Source: an uncultured Porphyromonadaceae bacterium (lineage in GTDB: Bacteria > Bacteroidota > Bacteroidia > Bacteroidales > Muribaculaceae). Taken from it: 63,506 nucleotides of DNA. Under the pieces are notes generated by a model. The model made no database searches, had not been told where the DNA came from, and saw only the letters and a program-made list of their open reading frames with translations. Below are positions 45,470 through 53,422 of the stretch, piece by piece. Location: contig CAMWUJ010000006.1 in the NCBI GenBank assembly GCA_947177405.1, forward strand, positions 1 through 63,506, given 5' to 3'. Position 1 is the stretch's first letter; each line of letters begins with the position of its first letter. The position numbers were made by a program, and so were the translations under genes.

Positions 45470-46219
45470 ATGGCTGTCGATATTAAATTCTCGCAATCTT
45501 ATTTCTGGCTCAATTCATGGATTCTTGCGAATATCGTTCAATTGGGCACGCAGAGTTTCTGCGACAGATTTGTGGATTATAAGATTGATCCTTGCCGTCG
45601 TCTTTACGACCAAATGGTTTTGGCAGCCCGTTGCGGAGTGGCTAATATTGCAGAGGGCACTTCGCGCCATTCCACTTCCATTGAGACAGAGATGCGCTTG
45701 GTGGATGTGGCCCGGGCAAGTATTGATGAGGTTCAGGGAGATTTCTTTAATTTCCTTCTTCGCAGAAGGAGTCCTATATGGACTGTCGGGCAGCCGGACC
45801 GGGAAGCGATATGGAAAATTGAGCTGGATCCACCGGAATATTCCAACAGCTTGCTACATGATGCCGCTCTCCATATCCTGCATCAAAAGAGAAAGTATGA
45901 CCCCTGGATAGAAAATGCGTCGCCCGATATTACTGCCAATGCGATGCTTATCCTTTGTGTCCGACTCAACAGGATGTTGGAGAAACAACTCCGATCGCTA
46001 CTCGAACAATTCAGGCATAAAGGTGGATTCACGGAGAATATGACCGTGGAGCGGCTTGAGGCACGCCGGCGCGACTCAGTGGAAAGCGGAGCCCCGGCAT
46101 GTCCTGTTTGTGGAAAGCCTATGCTCAAGAGGATGCAGAAAAAAGGGAAGGGGCAAGGGCGCCAATTCTGGGGTTGCTGCGACTACCCTAAATGCAACGG
46201 GATAAGAAAAATTGATTGA
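45470..46219 (+). CDS. four-helix-bundle suffix-domain protein with topoisomerase-type zinc ribbon
   Basis: A 249-residue protein. The N-terminal half is an S23/IVS-type four-helix bundle, with the hallmark A-N-I-A-E-G-T-S-R near residue 60, extended by a second helical part. The C-terminus is a zinc ribbon like those of topoisomerase I: C211-P-V-C214-G-K-P-M and G-C236-C237-D-Y-P-K-C242. This combination matches the family of four-helix-bundle suffix-domain proteins known from Bacteroidales, whose role is unknown; zinc ribbons of this type bind nucleic acid. Its stop codon lies inside the terminator stem. It stands alone and is bracketed by 10-bp-phased CATG arrays. Other four-helix bundles of this kind act as partners of diversity-generating reverse transcriptases, but no reverse transcriptase is nearby. 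Confidence 0.85.
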   Translation: MAVDIKFSQSYFWLNSWILANIVQLGTQSFCDRFVDYKIDPCRRLYDQMVLAARCGVANIAEGTSRHSTSIETEMRLVDVARASIDEVQGDFFNFLLRRRSPIWTVGQPDREAIWKIELDPPEYSNSLLHDAALHILHQKRKYDPWIENASPDITANAMLILCVRLNRMLEKQLRSLLEQFRHKGGFTENMTVERLEARRRDSVESGAPACPVCGKPMLKRMQKKGKGQGRQFWGCCDYPKCNGIRKID

Positions 46220-46248
46220 TTCCCACGGGAATCAATCAATTTTTTTTG
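46211..46248 (+). terminator. terminator overlapping the stop of the four-helix-bundle gene
   Basis: ATTGATTGATTCCC (46211-46224) and GGGAATCAATCAAT (46227-46240) form a perfect 14-bp stem followed by eight T. The stop codon TGA (46217-46219) is within the left arm. Confidence 0.92.
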
Positions 46249-46256
46249 AAAATTAT

Positions 46257-46370
46257 CATGATTTTTCATGAGGCATCATGATGAATCATGAGAAATCATG
46301 ATGCCTCATGAATAATCATGATGCCTCATGGGAAATCATGAAGCATCATGAAAAGGTTTGTCGCATCATG
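46257..46370. repeat. array 3 of CATG phased at 10 bp
   Basis: CATG occurs at 46257 and then every 10 bases to 46347 (ten copies in a row with no slip); at 46357 the site reads TTTG, and at 46367 CATG returns in the same phase. The six-base spacers vary (ATTTTT, AGGCAT, ATGAAT, AGAAAT, ATGCCT, AATAAT, GGAAAT, AAGCAT). It lies between the terminator of the four-helix-bundle gene and the stop codon of miaB, both of which point into it. Confidence 0.92.
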
Positions 46371-46377
46371 AATTTTC

Positions 46378-47742
46378 TTATACCTGCTCACCTCTGAGGG
46401 TGGCGGAAGAGGCTGAGAGGATTCTGACCCTGATGAAATCACCGGGCTTGTTTTCGCCGCGGGGAAACACTACCACCTTATTCTGGGAGGTGCGTCCGAA
46501 CATCTCCTCCTTACTCCTTTTGGATGTTCCTTCCACTAATACTTCAAATTCCTTGCCTATATCGCGGAGGTTGCTTTCGAGCGACAGCTCGTTCTGAAGA
46601 GCTATCATACGGTTGAGACGGTCAATCTTCACTTCCTCCGCAACATTGTCCTTCATTGTCCTGGAAGCAAGCGTGCCGGGACGCTCGGAATATTTGAACA
46701 TGAAAGCCGAGTCGAAGCCGGCCTCCCGCATGAGTGAAAGGGTCTGCTGAAAATCCTCCTCGGACTCATTATAGAATCCTGTGAACATATCAGTGGAGAG
46801 CCCTGCGTCAGGGATGATGCGGCGAATGGCAGCCACACGGTCGAGATACCATTCTCGTGTGTATTTGCGGTTCATATCCTTGAGCACTGAGTTTGATCCA
46901 CTCTGCACCGGGAGATGAATATGGCGAGCGAGATTGGGATAGCGGGCGATGGTATGAAGTGTCTCATCACTCATATCCTTGGGATGCGAGGTGGTGAAGC
47001 GTATGCGCATGTCGGGAGCGGCCTGTGCCACCATTTCCAGAAGCATCGGGAAGTTCACCTCCTTCCCCCGGGAATCCTTATAGAGATAGCTGTTGACATT
47101 CTGGCCTAACAAGGTTGCCTCCTTGAAGCCGCGAGCCCGGAGATCGGCCAATTCCCTAAGAATTGATTCCGGTTCACGGGAACGTTCGCGGCCTCGGGTG
47201 TAGGGCACGATGCAATAGGAGCAGAAATTATTGCACCCTCGCATTATTGATATGAATCCACCCACACCGGCCCCGATACGCTTAGGCACGATGTCTCGGT
47301 ATGTTTCAGTCTCGGAGAGAACGGTATTAATGGCCGGCTGCCCCGTCTCAGCCGCAGCTATGAGATTAGGGATGTCCAAATAAGAATCAGGCCCGGCCAC
47401 CACATCCACACCATGTTTCTCGATAAGCTCATCTTTCAGACGTTCCGCCATACAACCGATAACACCAATGATTATATTCCGTCCCAATTTGCGACGGAGA
47501 GAATTCCAATAGGCCAGACGTGAATGAATCTTCTGCTCGGCATTGTCGCGGATAGAGCAGGTGTTGAGAAGCACAGCCGCGGCTTCATTGTCATTTTCCG
47601 TGGTGGTATAGCCGGCCATCTCCATCATGGCTGCCACCACCTCAGAATCAGCTACATTCATCTGACACCCGTAGGTCTCGATACGTACTTTCTTGGAAGT
47701 GTCGTTATTTTTATCTTTATTTGGTAGAATAAATGGTTCCAT
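46378..47742 (-). CDS. miaB: tRNA-2-methylthio-N6-dimethylallyladenosine synthase MiaB
   Basis: A 454-residue radical-SAM methylthiotransferase. The N-terminal MTTase domain has Y-G-C-Q-M-N-V, the further cysteines N-T-C-S-I-R and G-C-M-A-E, the radical-SAM cluster motif is R-G-C-N-N-F-C-S-Y-C, and a TRAM domain ends the protein. It adds the methylthio group to i6A37 of tRNAs reading UNN codons. The ATG at 47742 was chosen: the upstream extension needs a TTG and would start upstream of the promoter box at 47776-47783. It is convergent with the four-helix-bundle gene across the third CATG array. Confidence 0.95.
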   Translation of the reverse strand: MEPFILPNKDKNNDTSKKVRIETYGCQMNVADSEVVAAMMEMAGYTTTENDNEAAAVLLNTCSIRDNAEQKIHSRLAYWNSLRRKLGRNIIIGVIGCMAERLKDELIEKHGVDVVAGPDSYLDIPNLIAAAETGQPAINTVLSETETYRDIVPKRIGAGVGGFISIMRGCNNFCSYCIVPYTRGRERSREPESILRELADLRARGFKEATLLGQNVNSYLYKDSRGKEVNFPMLLEMVAQAAPDMRIRFTTSHPKDMSDETLHTIARYPNLARHIHLPVQSGSNSVLKDMNRKYTREWYLDRVAAIRRIIPDAGLSTDMFTGFYNESEEDFQQTLSLMREAGFDSAFMFKYSERPGTLASRTMKDNVAEEVKIDRLNRMIALQNELSLESNLRDIGKEFEVLVEGTSKRSKEEMFGRTSQNKVVVFPRGENKPGDFIRVRILSASSATLRGEQV

Positions 47743-47775
47743 TTTAGTGAGCGATTGTGTCAATACAATATTTTG

Positions 47776-47807
47776 CAAATTTACCAATTAAATTGAATCG
47801 TTACAAA
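47776..47807 (-). promoter_or_regulatory. promoter of miaB
   Basis: On the minus strand TTTG (47807-47804), a 20-base spacer and TAAATTTG (47783-47776) match the Bacteroidetes consensus fully. Transcription would begin near 47770, about 28 bases before the ATG. Confidence 0.75.
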
Positions 47808-47932
47808 TGAGATAGCCATTTTATTGCTTCAGAGCGATATTATTTGAGCTTGATATAAGCGTGTTCCTGTGAGCGAAAGGCCGTAGATGCTTACCTATTC
47901 GATGAAAAATTTTAATTTTAATTCAATTATCT

Positions 47933-47964
47933 ATTGCGAGAACGACACATTTTTTTTAAATTTG
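47933..47964 (+). promoter_or_regulatory. promoter of the CoA-transferase gene
   Basis: ATTG (47933-47936), a 20-base spacer and TAAATTTG (47957-47964) fit the consensus TTTG-N20-TAnnTTTG with one mismatch. It lies inside the insert between the two copies of the leader duplication, so the insert may have supplied the present promoter. Confidence 0.6.
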
Positions 47965-48002
47965 TGCAAATTTACTTTACCAATTAAATCTAATCGTTAC
48001 AA

Positions 48003-49502
48003 ATGAGTATCCCTTTTATTTCAGCTGAAGAAGCTGCAAGTGTAATTAAAAACGGCGACACAGTGGCCTTTTCAGGTTTCACCGCCTCCGGTACTCCCAA
48101 GGTAGTAACGGGTGCGTTGGCGCAGCGTGCCAGGGCACTCCATGAAAAAGGCGAGCCTTTCAAGATCAATGTTTTTACCGGCGCCTCGACTAATGATCAT
48201 GTTGACGGAGAACTTTCACGCGCCAATGCCATAAACATGCGCACTCCTTATCAAAGTCACAAGGATGCCCGCAATGCACTCAACAATGGCGACATGAGTT
48301 ATTTCGACCTCCATCTGAGCCATCTTTCCCAAGACCTTCGTTATGGTTTTTATGGCGATATAGATGTAGCGATCATCGAGGTTACTGAAATGAGTCCCAA
48401 TGGTGAGCTGATTCTCGGTGCCGGTATGGGTATGACGCCCACAATCGCACAGATGGCTAAGAAGGTTATCATAGAATATTCTTCTTATTACCAAAATTCT
48501 TTCCGTGGTTTCCACGACAATTACATCCCACTTGATCCTCCTAACCGCAGGGAAATTCCTATCTATAAGCCCTCCGACCGTATCGGTTCGACTGTGCTGA
48601 AAGTAGATCCCAAGAAGATCGTGGGAATCGTTCCTTCCAATCTTTCGGAGAGTATCAAACCATTCACCGCTCCTGATGAGCTGACACAGCGTATCGGTGA
48701 CAATATCACCCATTTTCTTGCCGAACAGCTCCGTACAGGTAAGATTCCCAAGGAATTCCTTCCTATACAGAGCGGTGTGGGAAATGTGGCCAATGCAGTG
48801 CTCTACGGTCTGGGTGAGAATCCTGACATTCCTCAGTTCGAGATGTACACCGAGGTGATTCAGGATGCTGTGATGACTTTGATGGAAGAGGGTAAGTGCC
48901 GCTTTGCCTCGACCTGTGCGCTGACATTCTCCGATGATGCCATGCTCCGCTTCATGGATAATATCGATTTCTTCCGTGATAAGGTGCTTATGCGTCCCGG
49001 TGAGATCTCCAACAGTCCGGAGGTAGTGCGCCGACTCGGTCTTATCGCGATGAATACAGCTCTCGAGGCTGATATTTTCGGTAATGTCAACTCCACACAT
49101 GTGCTTGGCACCAAGATGATGAATGGTATCGGAGGTTCGGCAGACTTCAGCCGTAACGCTTACCTCTCGATATTCTCTTGTCCCTCGATTCAGAAGGGCG
49201 GAAAGATTTCCACTATTGTTCCGATGGTGTCGCATCTCGATCACAGCGAGCACTCAGTCAAGATTCTTGCTACGGAGCAAGGTGTGGCCGACCTTCGTGG
49301 AAAAGATCCCCGTCAGCGTGCACAGACCATCATCGAGAATTGTGTGCATCCAATGTATAAGGAGTTGATGTGGGATTATCTGAAGCTTGCTGAAAAGACC
49401 GGAGGCCATACTCCGCACACTCTTGGCGCTGCTTTCGCTCTCCATCAGGCATTCCAGGAGAAGGGAGACATGCTCCAGGCAGACTTCGCAAAATTCGCAT
49501 AA
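48003..49502 (+). CDS. acetyl-CoA hydrolase/transferase family protein (succinyl-CoA:acetate CoA-transferase type)
   Basis: A 499-residue cytoplasmic CoA-transferase of the Cat1/AarC-like class, length usual for the family. Seen are V-A-F-S-G-F-T near the start, the catalytic-glutamate region EMYTEVIQDA in the C-terminal half, and the loop MNGIGGSADFSRNAY. In Bacteroidales such enzymes move CoA between succinyl-CoA or propionyl-CoA and acetate during fermentation to acetate, succinate and propionate. It is monocistronic with a strong terminator behind. The exact acyl substrate is not decided by the sequence. Confidence 0.9.
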   Translation: MSIPFISAEEAASVIKNGDTVAFSGFTASGTPKVVTGALAQRARALHEKGEPFKINVFTGASTNDHVDGELSRANAINMRTPYQSHKDARNALNNGDMSYFDLHLSHLSQDLRYGFYGDIDVAIIEVTEMSPNGELILGAGMGMTPTIAQMAKKVIIEYSSYYQNSFRGFHDNYIPLDPPNRREIPIYKPSDRIGSTVLKVDPKKIVGIVPSNLSESIKPFTAPDELTQRIGDNITHFLAEQLRTGKIPKEFLPIQSGVGNVANAVLYGLGENPDIPQFEMYTEVIQDAVMTLMEEGKCRFASTCALTFSDDAMLRFMDNIDFFRDKVLMRPGEISNSPEVVRRLGLIAMNTALEADIFGNVNSTHVLGTKMMNGIGGSADFSRNAYLSIFSCPSIQKGGKISTIVPMVSHLDHSEHSVKILATEQGVADLRGKDPRQRAQTIIENCVHPMYKELMWDYLKLAEKTGGHTPHTLGAAFALHQAFQEKGDMLQADFAKFA

Positions 49503-49522
49503 ATATCAGTAATAATAGAAAG

Positions 49523-49562
49523 GAAATGTCAGCACCACAGAGGGCGCTGACATTTCTTTTTT
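49523..49562 (+). terminator. terminator of the CoA-transferase gene
   Basis: GAAATGTCAGC (49523-49533) and GCTGACATTTC (49546-49556) form a perfect 11-bp stem followed by six T. Confidence 0.9.
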
Positions 49563-49587
49563 CAGATATGTTATAATTATTCGGCAA

Positions 49588-50451
49588 TTATTCAGCGGAT
49601 GCTATCTTGGTTAGCTCCGTCTCAATCTTGCGGGCAAGCGCGGCATTGTCTTTAATAAAATTGGAGAGGGAGAGAAGCGGATGAGGCGTGGCATCGGCAT
49701 TCTCCTTCACTTTATCTTCTGCGGGGATATCATTTTCAGTGAACATCTGGCAGTCGGCCACGAATGTGAAGCAATCCTCCAAAAGATCGGGCCACTGGGT
49801 GAGATCCACTCTTGTCTGGAGGGAATCGAGGGCAAGACTGGTTTGCTGAGCGGCTTTCATCAATCTTTCCACAGCAGGATTCTGTGTGCGGTCGATGGAA
49901 AGGCCGGAAGGCTTGTATATATCAGCCATATCATCGATTGAGAAATTCGGATTGTATTTTGGTTCGGTCTTGTCGCGCATGGCAAGGGGTGTGGTGGCCG
50001 CATAGCAATAGGTGAGGAAATTATTGAGATTGTGCATAAGAGCCGGAATCGACTTCATAAGCTTATCTTTCATCGAGGCCTCATGCAGGCGTCGTTGCTT
50101 CTCTATCTCGGCTGTAACATCGATTTCTGATTTCATCGATCCCACTGCATTGAGGAAGAAGCCAAGTATAGTTAAGCCGCACATCACCTCCACTGCCGTG
50201 ACAGCCTGAGCCCAGCCGTGAGCCGGAGTGTAGTCGCCAAAACCAAGGGTGGTGATTGTGACGATGCTATAATATAGCCACGATCCATAGTCAACTCCCC
50301 CGCCATCCGGGATGCGGAATTGGCCATCAGGCAAAGCCCAATAGATGAGGGCGAATACTGGAGTTAGGCCTATATAGAGGCATATCCATACGATTGGTCG
50401 CACGTTGGAGATAACGTGGAAAAAATGGCGTATTCTGTCGGAAAAAGTCAT
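49588..50451 (-). CDS. two-TM potassium channel family protein
   Basis: A 287-residue membrane protein with two transmembrane helices around a pore loop. The selectivity filter reads TITTLGFGD (about 65-73), a K+-channel type filter. The first helix is at about 20-40 and the second at about 82-105. The remaining 180 residues are soluble and charged, mostly helical, with no RCK/NAD-binding motif recognised, so the gating ligand is unknown. It lies between the CoA-transferase gene (convergent) and the tonB-like gene (same strand, separated by a terminator). Confidence 0.85.
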   Translation of the reverse strand: MTFSDRIRHFFHVISNVRPIVWICLYIGLTPVFALIYWALPDGQFRIPDGGGVDYGSWLYYSIVTITTLGFGDYTPAHGWAQAVTAVEVMCGLTILGFFLNAVGSMKSEIDVTAEIEKQRRLHEASMKDKLMKSIPALMHNLNNFLTYCYAATTPLAMRDKTEPKYNPNFSIDDMADIYKPSGLSIDRTQNPAVERLMKAAQQTSLALDSLQTRVDLTQWPDLLEDCFTFVADCQMFTENDIPAEDKVKENADATPHPLLSLSNFIKDNAALARKIETELTKIASAE

Positions 50452-50500
50452 AATATATCAGATTTAAGTTTACAATGGAGAGTATCTGATATATTAACAA

Positions 50501-50537
50501 GTCGGAAAGTGCTATTGTTGAAATGGCACTTCCCGAC
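50501..50537 (-). terminator. probable terminator of the exbB-exbD-tonB operon
   Basis: GTCGGAAAGTGC (50501-50512) pairs with GCACTTCCCGAC (50526-50537) with one mismatch. On the minus strand it is followed by TTGTTAATAT, only a weak T-run. It lies between the tonB-like stop and the channel gene. Confidence 0.55.
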
Positions 50538-50569
50538 AGACATAATATAGCGGTTTTATTTTTCTTTTA

Positions 50570-50616
50570 TTTACTTGGCCTCACTTATCATTTTTACTTG
50601 GTCACACTTATCATTT
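50570..50616. repeat. 23-bp tandem duplication over the tonB-like stop codon
   Basis: TTTACTTGGCCTCACTTATC at 50570 and TTTACTTGGTCACACTTATC at 50593, each followed by ATTT, are two near-identical copies 23 bases apart. The second copy contains the stop codon of the tonB-like gene (50611-50613, minus strand). The duplicate lies just past the gene and is not translated. Confidence 0.75.
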
Positions 50617-51363
50617 AGGCGTGATGGTGAATGTGATGGATCCTCGGGTTTCACCGGCACCGGCTTTGGGGGTCCATCTGGCTGATCGCGCGGCTTGCTC
50701 GCAGGCACGGCGGATTGTGGCATCTGATGTGCCCGAAGCGGTGGCCTCAATCACCTTTCCTTCGGCATTGATCACTACGCTTACCTTAACCGTGGTCTGA
50801 TGGCGCAGACTCACCGATGGAGAGGGACAGCTTATGAATTGACGTCCATTGGCTTTGCCGTCAACGCCAACACCGGTTCCACCGGAACCATTGCTGCCGG
50901 TTTTCCCGCCGGGCGATCCATTCTTGCCTGAGAATTTATTGGCCACAGCCGAAGCAACCTGTGATTTCTCCTCTGTAGTAGCCGGAGGGGTAGTGGCCTT
51001 GACCGGCGATTCTTTCTTCTGAGTGATCGGTTTTTCTATCTGTGGAGCGGGCTCAGGATTATCTCCGGGAATCACAATCTTGGTATTCTCTTCGGGAGCC
51101 TGCACCGGCTCACCTTGCTCCACGGGAGCAGGCTTGTCGTTGGCCGTGGCATCAGGTTCGCCCTGGGTGGTGAGGATCTCAGGCTCGATAAACTGTTCCT
51201 CATCCTCTTCGGGGAGCATTATCTCCGGAGTGGAGGAATGAGCCAGCTCGGCGCGTTGATAATTCATGCCTCCCGTAAAAAGGAGCACAAGAATAAGGAG
51301 CACCACCAAAAAGGTGATTCCCGCTGCGATGGCACGATCTTTATTTTGAGAATGAGTAGCCAT
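50611..51363 (-). CDS. TonB-like energy transducer
   Basis: A 250-residue protein with one N-terminal membrane helix (about 13-31), a long Pro/Glu/Lys-rich periplasmic stretch (about 40-135), a Gly/Ser linker (GKNGSPGGKTGSNGSGGTG) and a C-terminal TonB-type beta domain (V-K-V-S-V-V-I-N-A-E-G-K-V, A-A-R-S-A-R-W-T-P). It would transfer proton-motive energy from ExbB/ExbD to outer-membrane receptors such as SusC. It is the last gene of the pdxJ-exbB-exbD-tonB cluster. Confidence 0.85.
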   Translation of the reverse strand: MATHSQNKDRAIAAGITFLVVLLILVLLFTGGMNYQRAELAHSSTPEIMLPEEDEEQFIEPEILTTQGEPDATANDKPAPVEQGEPVQAPEENTKIVIPGDNPEPAPQIEKPITQKKESPVKATTPPATTEEKSQVASAVANKFSGKNGSPGGKTGSNGSGGTGVGVDGKANGRQFISCPSPSVSLRHQTTVKVSVVINAEGKVIEATASGTSDATIRRACEQAARSARWTPKAGAGETRGSITFTITPK

Positions 51364-51369
51364 TGGCGA

Positions 51370-51813
51370 TTATTTTTCCACTGTTTTGGCTTTGGTGGCC
51401 AAAACGATATGCATATCGTTGCGGGCAGCCAGATCCAGAATATCGACCACTTTGCCATAATCGATCAAAGAGTCGGCGTATAGAGCCACACTGCGCAGCG
51501 AATCAGCCTCATGGATGCGGGTGAGCTCTATGGCAAGCTGGTCGGCCGATATCTCACGGGGACGAGTATTTGTGGGCTCGATAGAGTCGTTGCGGTCAAC
51601 CACGATATAATATTTACTGTCGCTATCGATATATACCTCCGTTACAGGCTTCTCCGAAGTCTGGTCGCTGCTCTGGGGAAGGTTCACATCTATGGCCGAA
51701 GGAAAGATAATCGTGGAAGTGACCATGAAGAAGATGAGCAGAAGGAAAATCACATCAGTCATCGACGACATGGAGAATGTATCGAGGGATTGGAAATTTC
51801 GTTTTAGTGCCAT
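51370..51813 (-). CDS. exbD: ExbD/TolR-type biopolymer transport protein
   Basis: A 147-residue protein with one membrane helix near the N-terminus (about 15-38). The helix contains the family's S-S-M-T-D-V-I-F-L-L-L-I-F-F, whose Asp carries protons. The periplasmic domain follows. It lies between exbB (11 bases) and the tonB-like gene (6 bases), forming the usual three-part energising complex. A Tol-type role cannot be excluded. Confidence 0.9.
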   Translation of the reverse strand: MALKRNFQSLDTFSMSSMTDVIFLLLIFFMVTSTIIFPSAIDVNLPQSSDQTSEKPVTEVYIDSDSKYYIVVDRNDSIEPTNTRPREISADQLAIELTRIHEADSLRSVALYADSLIDYGKVVDILDLAARNDMHIVLATKAKTVEK

Positions 51814-51824
51814 GAGGGAGGTTA

Positions 51825-52451
51825 TTATTTGGCGGGTTCGTTGAGAAGATCCATGAATTCCATAGTTTTGGTCTCAAGACCATTCATCACTCTGTTCACT
51901 CGTGCCACTAAATAGTTATATGCAAACAGGGCTATGATACCAACCACAAGACCGGCCACGGTGGTGACCAGTGCTTGATAGATACCGCTTGATAACACTG
52001 TGATGTTTGCCGAAGTTCCTGCGGAGGCCATGGAGAAGAATGCCTGGATCATACCGGTTACAGTGCCAAGAAATCCAAGCATGGGAGCGCCGGCTGCGGT
52101 GGTGGAGAGCCAGGGGAAACCTTTACCGAGATTGGCCACCTCGATATTTCCGGTGTTTTCAATTGCCACCAGCACATCGTTCATAGGGCGTCCGATACGT
52201 GTGAGTCCTTTTTGGATAAGACGGGAATAGGGAGTATCAGTCTTTTTACAGAGCTTATTTGCCGATTCGATATCGCCTTCATGCACATAGTCGCGGATAC
52301 GGTCCATGAAGTGGCGGTCATCTTTGTTGGCACGAGATATCACTATGGTGCGCTCCACAAAAATATAGATAGTCACAATCAAAAGGATTGCAAGAGGAAT
52401 CATGATGTAGCCGCCGTCCATTACAAGCGACCAGAAACTGAGAGTCTGCAT
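51825..52451 (-). CDS. exbB: ExbB/TolQ/MotA-type proton channel protein
   Basis: A 208-residue protein with three membrane helices: about 14-33, then about 110-135 (LSTTAAGAPMLGFLGTVTGMI) and about 150-180 (GIYQALVTTVAGLVVGIIALFAYNYL). The segment G-T-V-T-G-M-I is typical of ExbB. With ExbD it forms the inner-membrane motor that energises TonB. It follows pdxJ by 82 bases on the same strand. Confidence 0.92.
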   Translation of the reverse strand: MQTLSFWSLVMDGGYIMIPLAILLIVTIYIFVERTIVISRANKDDRHFMDRIRDYVHEGDIESANKLCKKTDTPYSRLIQKGLTRIGRPMNDVLVAIENTGNIEVANLGKGFPWLSTTAAGAPMLGFLGTVTGMIQAFFSMASAGTSANITVLSSGIYQALVTTVAGLVVGIIALFAYNYLVARVNRVMNGLETKTMEFMDLLNEPAK

Positions 52452-52533
52452 TGTTACACAAGATTGTTAGATGGGTTTGAGGAATTGGTGGTGAAATTTC
52501 CGCAACCGGGCATCCCGGATACGGGTATTGGAT

Positions 52534-53247
52534 TTATCTTATACAGTTGAGATAACGCCTGATTGTCTCCTCGAGTCCCAGATAGAGACAGTCGGAGATC
52601 AGTGCATGTCCGATACTCACTTCGTCAAGACGCGGCAGACGTCGGTAGATGAAATTGAGGTTGTGGGTGTTAAGGTCGTGTCCGGCATTCAATCCAATAC
52701 CGGAATCCACGGCTGCTTTGGCGGCGGGTATGTAATCCTTGATAGCATTGTCGGGATCGAGAGCGAAATTATCGGCATACGGCTTGGTATATAGTTCCAC
52801 CCTGTCGGCACCGATACGGGCCGCTTCCTTCACCTGCAGAGGGTCGGGATTCACAAAAATGGAGGTGCGTATTCCTGCTCCGCGCAAACGTTCCACAATG
52901 GGGGAGAGAAATTCTATGTTACCAATCACGTTCCAGCCTGCGGAAGATGTGATGGCGTCGGGGGCATCGGGGACGAGAGTCACCTGTTCCGGCTTCACAT
53001 CGATTACCAGTTTGAGGAATTCCGGTGAAGGGTATCCCTCGATGTTGAACTCAGTATTGATGACCCGGCGGAGGTCATACACATCATTATGTGTGATATG
53101 ACGCTCATCGGGACGTGGATGAACGGTGATACCCTGTGCTCCGGCGCGTTCGGCGGCGAGAGCGAATTCCACTACATCGGGCACATTCTCTCCGCGGGCG
53201 TTGCGGAGGGTAGCCACTTTATTGATATTTACGCTTAGTCGTGTCAT
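52534..53247 (-). CDS. pdxJ: pyridoxine 5'-phosphate synthase PdxJ
   Basis: A 237-residue cytoplasmic TIM-barrel enzyme that joins 3-amino-2-oxopropyl phosphate and 1-deoxyxylulose-5-phosphate to pyridoxine phosphate. Seen are [13 protein letters not shown] at the start, [21 protein letters not shown] and VELYTKPYA, and GLNAGHDLN near the end, all conserved in PdxJ. Length is as usual. It heads the cluster with exbB, exbD and tonB and is divergent from the CBS-nadK pair, an arrangement widespread in Bacteroidales. Confidence 0.96.
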   Translation of the reverse strand: MTRLSVNINKVATLRNARGENVPDVVEFALAAERAGAQGITVHPRPDERHITHNDVYDLRRVINTEFNIEGYPSPEFLKLVIDVKPEQVTLVPDAPDAITSSAGWNVIGNIEFLSPIVERLRGAGIRTSIFVNPDPLQVKEAARIGADRVELYTKPYADNFALDPDNAIKDYIPAAKAAVDSGIGLNAGHDLNTHNLNFIYRRLPRLDEVSIGHALISDCLYLGLEETIRRYLNCIR

Positions 53248-53422
53248 TATTGAAAATTGGCATAATTTTTGTAACTTTGCGTATTATAATTATATTTGTA
53301 TCCCCGGCCCCGGATGAGACGAGTATTGATTTAATAGTTAAAAATCTCGTTCTTCCGCAAACGTAAGAGGGCATGCGCGCGTTACAATATAAATCAGATG
53401 CAAATTTAAGAAAAAAAAGCGT

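Larger units (their letters stand above)
47775..48026. repeat. duplicated leader and start region flanking a 135-bp insert
   Basis: The stretch 47775-47830 (GCAAATTTACC... to the first codons of an ATGAG frame) is repeated at 47965-48026, where it forms the leader and start of the CoA-transferase gene. Both copies contain CCAATTAAAT, AATCGTTACAAATGAG and then a decayed CC(C/A)TTTTATT...TCAG. The first copy is broken by stop codons. The copies are separated by about 135 bases whose first part (47834-47910) faintly resembles the dispersed palindromic elements in reverse. This looks like a long target duplication or an old tandem duplication. Confidence 0.6.

Noticed and set aside
45470..46219. 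Four-helix-bundle gene as the Avd protein of a diversity-generating retroelement
   Set aside because: No reverse transcriptase and no template/variable repeat pair were found, and the C-terminal zinc ribbon is not an Avd feature.
42635..46370. CATG arrays as CRISPR arrays
   Set aside because: The period is 10-20 bp, there are no unique spacers of constant length, and no cas genes are present.
47743..47787. Longer N-terminus of MiaB
   Set aside because: It would need a TTG start that lies upstream of the full-consensus promoter.
48216..49253. A 345-codon frame on the minus strand
   Set aside because: It is antisense to the well-supported CoA-transferase gene and shows only the mirrored codon pattern.
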